Of a stretch of 20,266 nucleotides of DNA, positions 13,100 to 19,089 are shown piece by piece (the stretch's first letter is position 1; the number at the start of each line of letters is the position of its first letter). The DNA is from a virus. The translations under genes and the position numbers were made by a program. The notes beneath the pieces were generated by a model, which worked only from the letters and a program-made list of their open reading frames with translations, was not told the DNA's origin and made no database searches. The stretch is taken from positions 1 to 20,266 of IMG/VR virus record IMGVR_UViG_3300044971_000125; one strand, written 5' to 3'.

Positions 13100-14251
13100 A
13101 TGAATAATATCAAACAAACAGCCGCTAAGTTAGAACAGTATGGTCGTAATGGCGACACTATGTTGGCGCATATCACCCCTGAAGAAGCGCAGCTTCTAAA
13201 GAGTGTTGGAGGCTCTGGTACTATCAACCCTAAGACTGGACTTCCTGAGTTCTTTATTGACAAGATAGTAAGTCCCGCCCTCAGTTTAGTTGGTGGTTTA
13301 ATATCTGGTAGTAAATCTGCCGATGCGTCTAAAGGACAAGCAGAAGCATTGCGAGCTGCTGCGGAACGTGCGTCAGCAATGGCATTGTTCAAGCCAATGG
13401 GGATGACTACAGCCTTTGGCTCATCCACGTTTGGTGACGACGGCACAGGTGGTTATACACTTTCTCCAGAGCTTAAAGCCATTCAGGACAGATTGTTCGG
13501 AGCTGCTGGCGGATATGACCCAACAGCAATCGGAACTGCAGCACAGCCGTTAATGGGTGGTGCGTCTAGTCTGTTTGACAGAGCCTCAGCTTACTTAGGC
13601 CAGTCACCAGAGCAGGTTGCACAAAAATACATTGCAGACCAACAGGCTTTGTTACAACCATCAAGAGCTGCTGATTTTGCTCGATTACAAACCAGTAATT
13701 ATGGTCGTGGCACAGGCGGTCTTGGAGTAAACACAGGCACTGGTGGCGCTCCTTCCAATCCATTAGCACAGGCATTGTTTAATGCCCAAGGTCGTCAGGA
13801 CTTGGAACTGACTGCTAGAGCAGACCAAGCTGCTATGGATAGAGCTAGATTTGGTGCTGGCTTGTTTGGCACTGGCGGTGAGTTATTAGGCATGGTTCCA
13901 AAACTCACAACAGCGGGTTATGGTCCATTAGAAGCTCAGTTAGGTTTATTACGTACTACAGAAACAATGGGACAAGACCCGTTCAAACTGAGTACGGACC
14001 TTGCAGGTCGTTATTCCAATGCAGGTGCAAACGCAGGTCGTTTGTATTTAGACCCACAACAAGCAGCAGCTACAGCATACAGTCAGTATCAAGGCTATAG
14101 TCCAATTGGTTCAGCACTGAGCGCTATCGGCGGTGGCATGGGTGGAATGGGCGGTGGTGGAGGCAGTGGTGCTTCTAGCTGGTTTAGTAACTTGTTTAGT
14201 AGCGGTCCAGAACCGTTAGGCAACAGAGGCGGCGCAGGCTTCGGACCATAA
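13100..14251 (+). CDS. Internal virion / DNA-ejection protein 1
   Basis: 383 residues, Ala/Gly-rich. It lies first in the block of three genes between tail tubular B/collar and the holin, where T7-like phages encode the internal core proteins (gp14-16) that are injected to make the trans-envelope channel. The segment FFIDKIVSPALSLVGGLISG is a hydrophobic amphipathic stretch, followed by a helical region (KGQAEALRAAAERASAMALF). The middle has QPSRAADFARLQTSNYGRGT, common in ejection proteins of this type. The C-terminus is an extreme Gly run followed by SSWFSNLFSSGPEPLG. No enzyme motif is visible. The assignment rests on position and composition. Confidence 0.72.
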   Translation: MNNIKQTAAKLEQYGRNGDTMLAHITPEEAQLLKSVGGSGTINPKTGLPEFFIDKIVSPALSLVGGLISGSKSADASKGQAEALRAAAERASAMALFKPMGMTTAFGSSTFGDDGTGGYTLSPELKAIQDRLFGAAGGYDPTAIGTAAQPLMGGASSLFDRASAYLGQSPEQVAQKYIADQQALLQPSRAADFARLQTSNYGRGTGGLGVNTGTGGAPSNPLAQALFNAQGRQDLELTARADQAAMDRARFGAGLFGTGGELLGMVPKLTTAGYGPLEAQLGLLRTTETMGQDPFKLSTDLAGRYSNAGANAGRLYLDPQQAAATAYSQYQGYSPIGSALSAIGGGMGGMGGGGGSGASSWFSNLFSSGPEPLGNRGGAGFGP

Positions 14252-14286
14252 ATCAATTTACTAAATTTAGAATATAAGGACATATC

Positions 14287-15426
14287 ATGGCGGAAATTGT
14301 AGGCAGTTTATTCGGAGTATCCCCTGAGCAGTTGATGCGCCAGCGTCAAACAACAGACGCTTCTAATGCGTTTAGGTTTGCACAGCTCAGTCCAATGGAA
14401 AGAGCGCAATACTCTATCTATCAGGGCGGAGCCGGTCTTGCTCGTGGTGTGCAGGGCTTGCTTGGTGGAGACCCTGAGTTAGAGCGTGTGTCTAAGATTA
14501 AACAACTGTCTTCACAGTTTGATTTATCTACACCACAAGGCGCTAGAGACTTTGCTAAAGCATTGCAACCGTTTGCACCGCAAGAATCAATGATGGCGTT
14601 GCGTGAAGCAGAGCGTATAGAAGCCGCCACAGGTAAAGCTGCTTTAACAGAAGCACAGACGGTTAAAGCATTGCGGGAACAAAGAATACCGACATCTCCT
14701 CTAGGTAAGTTAATGTATGAAAGAGATGAATTGCTAAAATCAGGTGTACCAGCTAACGACCCTCGGGTTGCTTCGTATACAAGAGCGATTGATGCCGAAG
14801 GCTCACCAAAAGGAACTAAGGTTGAAGTTAATCTTGGCGGAGTATTTGATAAAGCCTTTGCTAAACAAGAAGCAGAAAAACAAGCAGAGGATTGGACTAA
14901 AGCAGGTCAAGCGTATTCTGATGCGTCTGCCTTAGCACGCAATGTTCGTGAAATGGAATCAGTTGTTGGAAATGCTTTTGTAGGGTCTTACGGCTCATTA
15001 CAAGCTGGTGTGTCGAGAGCCTTTGGCGGTGGTAAACGATTGAATGACACAGAGGTATTTGATGCCCTGTCAGCACAATTAGTTTTACCATTAGCTAAAC
15101 TGTTACCGGGTTCATTGGCTGTAAAAGAACTTGACCAGTTAATTAAGACTAAGCCTAACCTCAAGCAGCAAGAAGGTACGATTCGTCGTCTGTTGAACAC
15201 AATTAATCAAGACTTACGGGCTTCTGAGATTTCTTACGAAGCAGGTGAAAAGCATCGTTCGCAAAACAATGGTAAAATATCTGGCTTCAATCCATACATT
15301 GCGAAGAACAAAGCAACACGCTTTACTGAACTTGAAGGTAAATACAAGTCTGGGAAAAAGTTAACAGATGCTGAAAAGGCTGAAGCACAAAAACTTGCAA
15401 AAGAACTTCAAATAGAAGGACTATAA
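14287..15426 (+). CDS. Internal virion / DNA-ejection protein 2
   Basis: 379 residues, largely helical and charged. The start MAEIVGSLFGVSPEQLMRQR and the segment QYSIYQGGAGLARGVQGLLG are typical of phage core proteins encoded in this place. A central LPLAKLLPGSLAVKELDQLI region and a charged KYKSGKKLTDAEKAEAQKLA C-terminus follow. No lysozyme or transglycosylase motif is present. The leader ATAAGGACATATC repeats the ribosome-binding leader of the capsid and collar genes. It overlaps the next gene by one base (TAATG), so the two are probably made in a fixed ratio. Confidence 0.72.
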   Translation: MAEIVGSLFGVSPEQLMRQRQTTDASNAFRFAQLSPMERAQYSIYQGGAGLARGVQGLLGGDPELERVSKIKQLSSQFDLSTPQGARDFAKALQPFAPQESMMALREAERIEAATGKAALTEAQTVKALREQRIPTSPLGKLMYERDELLKSGVPANDPRVASYTRAIDAEGSPKGTKVEVNLGGVFDKAFAKQEAEKQAEDWTKAGQAYSDASALARNVREMESVVGNAFVGSYGSLQAGVSRAFGGGKRLNDTEVFDALSAQLVLPLAKLLPGSLAVKELDQLIKTKPNLKQQEGTIRRLLNTINQDLRASEISYEAGEKHRSQNNGKISGFNPYIAKNKATRFTELEGKYKSGKKLTDAEKAEAQKLAKELQIEGL

Positions 15427-17495
15427 TGAGCTTTTTAGATTACATTAGTGGTAGAGAAGAATACAAAAGTCCGTTAGAGGGTGGCGAACAAAAGACTTAT
15501 CGTGTGACTGAAAGCGGTGCGGTAGAGCCGACTGAAGAATCCCCACTACCAGCTATTGGCGGTCTGTTAGGAACTGTGGGTGGTGTTGCTTTACAAAAAG
15601 CACCTTATATTGGTCCTATCCTTACACTTGGTCAAACAGCTAAAAATGTTGGTATGTTCGGTAGCGCAGCCCGTACCTTGGCTCCTTCTCTAATTGGTTC
15701 AAGTGTCGGCACAGCCGCTGGTTTAACAGCCGAAGGACTTACAGCCGATAGAGCGCCTACGCAGGACAGAGTCTTAGGTGAGCTAGTGTCTAACGCTGCT
15801 TTTGACGTAGGTGGTAATTTAGTATTTGGCGCTGCTGGTAAGACATTTAAAATCGCTCAGCCATATCTTGCTTCGTTTTTACCTTTCTTAAAAGACAAAA
15901 CACCTGACGCTGCTCGTGAAGCAGCACAGCGTTTCTTGTCTGAGCGAGGTGCTACTTTAACAAGAGCGCAATTAACAGGCAGCAACGTAGACATCGGTAT
16001 TGAAGAAGTTGCTCGTGGCGGTACAGGTTCTGCTGCATTTAGAGCGCAAGAACAAAATGTTAAGCGTGCGATTCAAGAAGGCGTTGACGAGTTTAAGACA
16101 AAACTAGATGTGTCTGAACCGTTTAAGATGGCTCTAAAACAGGGCGACCCAACTCAAATGGCTTTGGGCGACAACTTTAAAGCTGCTATTAATGTCGCTC
16201 GTGATGAGTTTAAATCTGTCCATCGTCCGTTCTATGAAAAGTTATCTCAAGACACAGGCGCTTATGTTGATATGCGTTCTTTAAAAGCACAAGCACAAAA
16301 AGAATACGACAGATTAGCACAAGGTAAATTTGCTGGAGCAGGAGCGGATAAGAAGTCTATTCTTGAAGATATTTTAAAACAAGATGATTTTGTAGATTTT
16401 GGAGTAGCTCATGATATTCGTAGTAACTTCGGGGCTGCTGCAAGAGATAAGGTTGAGGCTGGCGGTAAAGCAACAACTTTGTCTGCTGGATATTCAAGGT
16501 ACGAAAATGCAATTAGTAAGGCAATGGATGATTCTTTTGCGTTAGTTGGAAGCACTCGTAAACGTGTTGAAGGGCAGGGGCTGCAATTTACACCGTCTGC
16601 AGCGGAGTCCCCAAACGCAATGGTTACAGGACAAACTGGCTTTAATCCGTATTTAAAGAAAACAGACGAAACAAAGGCTTTAGTCCAGCAGTATCAAAAT
16701 ACACAAGCGGCTTATAAAGAGGGAATGAACGGTTTATATAATAATACCCTAACTAAAGCATTAGACATGGAGCCGGAACAGGTAGGTAAATACTTGTTTA
16801 ATGCTGAGTCACCTTCTCGTATCCGTGATGTGTTTAAAGCAGTTGCTCAAGTTGATAAGTACAAAAAAACAGATGTAATAAATAGTTTGAAGTTTGGATT
16901 TATTGACCAAGTCATGTCTTCTCCTGAGAATGTTCTAAAGTTATCACAGACATTAGAGAAAGATAAAGCGTTTGCGGAGGGCTTTAACTATTTGTTTAAA
17001 GCACCCGGTGAGAGGAAAGCATTGCAAGATATTATTGGCGCTGCTAAGTTTGGTCTTGACGAAGGAGCTGCTTCGCAGATTATCCGTAACCGTACTGTTT
17101 TAGAAGGTACACGGTTTGCTGCTCAAGCAGGTACATTAGGTGGTGGATTTCTTTTGTTACCTACGGATGTGCAGGATAAAATTCAAAATAACCTACCTGA
17201 GATTATTACCACAACAGGTGTATTGTTGTTAACCCCTCGCTTTATCTCCAAAGCAATGACAAGCAAAGCAGGTCAAGATGCTCTTATTGACCTTGGTAAA
17301 GTACAAGCTAATCCACGCCTTGCTGGTGCATTGGCGGCAAAGATTGCAAGCAACTTAACTGAATCAGGCATTATTGACAACGAGTACATAACTGATGTAA
17401 ATAATCGCTTAAAGATGCAACAACCACAACAAGGACCAGAGCAAGCTCCGACTGCTCCGCAGCAAGGTTCGTTTGTTGACTTTCTAAGGGATTAA
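15426..17495 (+). CDS. Internal virion / DNA-ejection protein 3 (large)
   Basis: 689 residues. The N-terminal ~130 residues contain Gly/Ala-rich hydrophobic segments (LPAIGGLLGTVGGVALQKAP, LIGSSVGTAAGLTAEGLTAD) that may insert into the host membrane. Then comes a long helical middle with EAAQRFLSERGATLTRAQLT and a VARGGTGSAAFRAQEQNVKR block. A second hydrophobic patch (LGGGFLLLPTDVQ, then TTTGVLLLTPRFISKA) lies near residues 570-610, and the C-terminus is Gln/Pro-rich. This fits an ejection protein forming a channel across the envelope. I see no catalytic transglycosylase Glu motif, so the T7 gp16 enzymatic activity is apparently absent. Confidence 0.72.
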   Translation: MSFLDYISGREEYKSPLEGGEQKTYRVTESGAVEPTEESPLPAIGGLLGTVGGVALQKAPYIGPILTLGQTAKNVGMFGSAARTLAPSLIGSSVGTAAGLTAEGLTADRAPTQDRVLGELVSNAAFDVGGNLVFGAAGKTFKIAQPYLASFLPFLKDKTPDAAREAAQRFLSERGATLTRAQLTGSNVDIGIEEVARGGTGSAAFRAQEQNVKRAIQEGVDEFKTKLDVSEPFKMALKQGDPTQMALGDNFKAAINVARDEFKSVHRPFYEKLSQDTGAYVDMRSLKAQAQKEYDRLAQGKFAGAGADKKSILEDILKQDDFVDFGVAHDIRSNFGAAARDKVEAGGKATTLSAGYSRYENAISKAMDDSFALVGSTRKRVEGQGLQFTPSAAESPNAMVTGQTGFNPYLKKTDETKALVQQYQNTQAAYKEGMNGLYNNTLTKALDMEPEQVGKYLFNAESPSRIRDVFKAVAQVDKYKKTDVINSLKFGFIDQVMSSPENVLKLSQTLEKDKAFAEGFNYLFKAPGERKALQDIIGAAKFGLDEGAASQIIRNRTVLEGTRFAAQAGTLGGGFLLLPTDVQDKIQNNLPEIITTTGVLLLTPRFISKAMTSKAGQDALIDLGKVQANPRLAGALAAKIASNLTESGIIDNEYITDVNNRLKMQQPQQGPEQAPTAPQQGSFVDFLRD

Positions 17496-17496
17496 T

Positions 17497-17871
17497 ATGG
17501 ACCCAATAACACTACTGGCAGCATTTGCGCCTCTAGCGGTAGACTTAGGAAAGTCGTTAATTGCCAAGTTTGTCGCTCCTGAGAACTTTAAACCAGCAAC
17601 GATTGAGCAGTATGTCGAAGTCAAGAAGATTGACTTGGAGATGTTCAAGGCTTTAAACGAAGCAGGAGGCTCTAATCCTTCTTACCTGTGGGTAGAGGCT
17701 ATTGTACGTCTACAGCGTCCTCTGGTGGTCGCTGTAGCCCTTGGAGCATGGGCGTGGAGTCACACTTACGGCACTCCGTCGTCTGAAGTAGACAACTTTG
17801 CTGCTATTGTTGGTTTTTACCTGTTTGGTGATAGGACTATGTTCTACGCTAAGAACGGTAGAGCTAAGTGA
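17497..17871 (+). CDS. Holin, GTA-type three-TM family
   Basis: 124 residues. The pattern NPSYLWVEAIVRLQRPLVVA, then VALGAWAWS and the NFAAIVGFYLFGDR end match the GTA_holin_3TM family. Hydrophobic segments are at about 4-20, 70-90 and 102-118. A holin makes inner-membrane holes that release the endolysin encoded next. The start lies one base after the preceding stop. The stop TGA overlaps the GTG start of the endolysin (GTGA), the expected lysis-cassette coupling. Confidence 0.82.
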   Translation: MDPITLLAAFAPLAVDLGKSLIAKFVAPENFKPATIEQYVEVKKIDLEMFKALNEAGGSNPSYLWVEAIVRLQRPLVVAVALGAWAWSHTYGTPSSEVDNFAAIVGFYLFGDRTMFYAKNGRAK

Positions 17872-18305
17872 AGTTAACGGAGAACTTCTCCTTACAGGAA
17901 ATGACTGTATCGGAGATTGGTGAGCGTAGAGGACTAGATAACACCCCCAACGCTACCGAGATAGCCAATCTAGTGCGTACTGCAGGACTCTTAGAGCAGG
18001 TTAGGGCTTTAATCAACAAGCCCATCATCGTAAACTCTGCCTTTCGCTCTAAAGCAGTCAACGATGCTGTAGGCTCTAAAGATACTAGCCAACATCGTAT
18101 CGGTTGTGCAGCAGATATTAGAGTCCCCGGCATGACCCCTAGAGAGGTCGTAGAGGCTTGCATTCAAGCCAACATAGGGTACGACCAAATCATCGAAGAA
18201 TTCGGCTCATGGACGCATATAAGCGTTCCTGATAGCCCTGCTAGACCACCACGCAAACAGGCTTTGATTATTGACAAACAAGGCACTCGTCCTTTTAACT
18301 CATAG
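17868..18305 (+). CDS. Endolysin, M15-type (Peptidase_M15_3) DD/LD-peptidase
   Basis: 145 residues starting at GTG. It should cut peptide cross-links of peptidoglycan using zinc. The zinc-site motifs are visible: SQHRIGCAADI gives H76 and D83, and WTHISVP gives H117. The conserved SAFRS (R60) and VNDAVGS loop lies before them, and E110/E111 are candidates for the general base. It has no signal peptide, so export depends on the holin immediately upstream. It is the last gene of the plus-strand block. A stem-loop begins at its stop codon. Confidence 0.88.
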   Translation: MKLTENFSLQEMTVSEIGERRGLDNTPNATEIANLVRTAGLLEQVRALINKPIIVNSAFRSKAVNDAVGSKDTSQHRIGCAADIRVPGMTPREVVEACIQANIGYDQIIEEFGSWTHISVPDSPARPPRKQALIIDKQGTRPFNS

Positions 18306-18374
18306 GTATCAATTTCACTGCTGTTTTGATACTTATAGGTATAAATTTCCCTATCGGTAAAGTTCTGCTGTTTT
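18302..18374 (+). repeat. Stem-loop and imperfect direct repeat at the end of the plus-strand block
   Basis: ATAGGTATCAATTTC (18302-18316) recurs with one change at 18335-18349, and CTGCTGTTTT (18318-18327) recurs exactly at 18365-18374. GGTATCAA and its flanks (18302-18312) can also pair with 18326-18336 over 11 bp around a 13-base loop. No T-run follows on the plus strand, so termination is uncertain. The rest of this 152-base convergent gap holds the minus-strand terminator and the reductase-tail remnant. Confidence 0.55.
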
Positions 18375-18411
18375 TGCACAAGAATTAAGCATAATAACCC
18401 AAACGGGAAAT

Positions 18412-18436
18412 AAAAAAACCCCGCCGAAGCGGGGCT
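18412..18436 (-). terminator. Strong rho-independent terminator of the minus-strand operon
   Basis: Read on the minus strand, GCCCCGC and GCGGGG arms flank a TTCG tetraloop, followed by seven T residues. The UUCG loop closed by C-G is exceptionally stable. It ends the nrdJ-HNH-acb2 transcript. There is no matching T-run on the plus side, so it acts in one direction. Confidence 0.92.
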
Positions 18437-18457
18437 GTAAAGCACTACACAATATAA

Positions 18458-18493
18458 TTAGATAGAGCATCCACCAGCGGTGCATGAGAGCAT
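18458..18493 (-). pseudogene. Stranded duplicate of the ribonucleotide reductase C-terminal redox tail
   Basis: On the minus strand, directly after the acb2 stop and one G, the sequence reads ATG then codons for LSCTAGGCSI and a TAA stop. The intact reductase gene ends LSCTAGGCEI and TAA at 19073. Nine of ten tail residues and the stop match, including both redox cysteines and their spacing. Yet the codons differ at seven of the eight positions of LSCTAGGC (for example Leu TTG/CTC, Ser AGC/TCA). It is therefore a divergent homologue and not a recent copy. The best explanation is that this was the original end of the resident gene, displaced by the HNH-acb2 unit. With its own ATG it could also be translated as an 11-residue peptide after acb2. 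Confidence 0.85.
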
Positions 18494-18494
18494 C

Positions 18495-18701
18495 TTAAAA
18501 ACCTTCTGGTTTAGCCACAGAACGAACTAAAGCCATAAATCCTTTTTGTAAATCAGTCTTAGCAATTGATACCCATCGTTGGTCTGCTCCGTCAAACCCA
18601 GTAAATGCTTCAACTAAAGCACCAACCTCAGTAGCCATTTTTTTAATACTGTTAATGTTCTGAATTTCACTTGGTTTTAATTCTCTATATCCATCAATCA
18701 T
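18495..18701 (-). CDS. acb2: Acb2-family cyclic-nucleotide sponge (anti-CBASS protein)
   Basis: 68 residues. It has GYRELKPSEIQNINSIK at 4-20 and, at the end, DQRWVSIAKTDLQKGFMALV (40-59) then RSVAKPEGF. The Y-R-x-L...E-I..IN.IK and DQRWVSI..TDLQ.GFMALVR..A.P blocks are the signature of the Acb2/Tad1-hairpin family. Characterised Acb2 proteins form hexamers that bind cyclic di- and trinucleotides and so stop CBASS effectors; the related Tad1 binds the Thoeris signal. This one is short (Acb2 is often 80-100 residues) with a trimmed N-terminus. A strong GGAG lies 7 bases before its ATG, within the HNH stop region. It shares an operon with nrdJ and the HNH gene. The ligand is not predictable from sequence. 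Confidence 0.82.
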   Translation of the reverse strand: MIDGYRELKPSEIQNINSIKKMATEVGALVEAFTGFDGADQRWVSIAKTDLQKGFMALVRSVAKPEGF

Positions 18702-18702
18702 T

Positions 18703-19089
18703 TTATTCTCCTAAATTAAATCTACCAGCATGAACTTTTGCGTGGCAGTTGCGACACAATACTACACATTTTACAGCTTCTTTTAAAAATGTCTCAAACT
18801 TACCTACTCTACTGGGGTCTTTATCCTTAGTAGACGGGTCTGTGTGGTGCATATCTAAACAAGCAGCGTCATTCTCACCACACTTCACACACCCTCTAGC
18901 AGCTTTCCACTCTGAAATCTTGCGTCGTTCTTCCGTGAAATAACCACGAGCTTGTTCAGGGTTGTTGTCTCTCCATTTCTTTGCAGTCTTGTTGACACAT
19001 TCTTTACAAGCCGAGCGTGGCTTGCTGTGAAAAGCCTCTAAAGGCTTCTCCAGCTTGCACGAACTACATACTTTAGATTTCACAGCCAC
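18703..19089 (-). CDS. HNH endonuclease starting inside the reductase 3' end
   Basis: 128 residues from GTG 19089 (an in-frame GTG at 19083 is an alternative). The N-terminal zinc ribbon has C8-x2-C11 and C28-x2-C31. The C-terminal domain has C67-x2-C70, LDMHHTDP (H81-H82), and VVLCRNCHAKVHAG (C112-x2-C115, N114, H116, H120), the zinc-stabilised HNH fold of free-standing phage homing nucleases. The first 17 bases overlap the last codons and stop of the reductase gene, so it is translationally coupled to it, and acb2 starts one base after its stop. Such genes commonly cut an allele lacking themselves near their own site; here the likely target is the reductase tail region. Confidence 0.88.
   Translation of the reverse strand: MAVKSKVCSSCKLEKPLEAFHSKPRSACKECVNKTAKKWRDNNPEQARGYFTEERRKISEWKAARGCVKCGENDAACLDMHHTDPSTKDKDPSRVGKFETFLKEAVKCVVLCRNCHAKVHAGRFNLGE

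Noticed and set aside
17864-18445. Two minus-strand frames opposite the endolysin
   Set aside because: They are antisense to a clear M15 peptidase and lie beyond the strong minus-strand terminator at 18412-18436.
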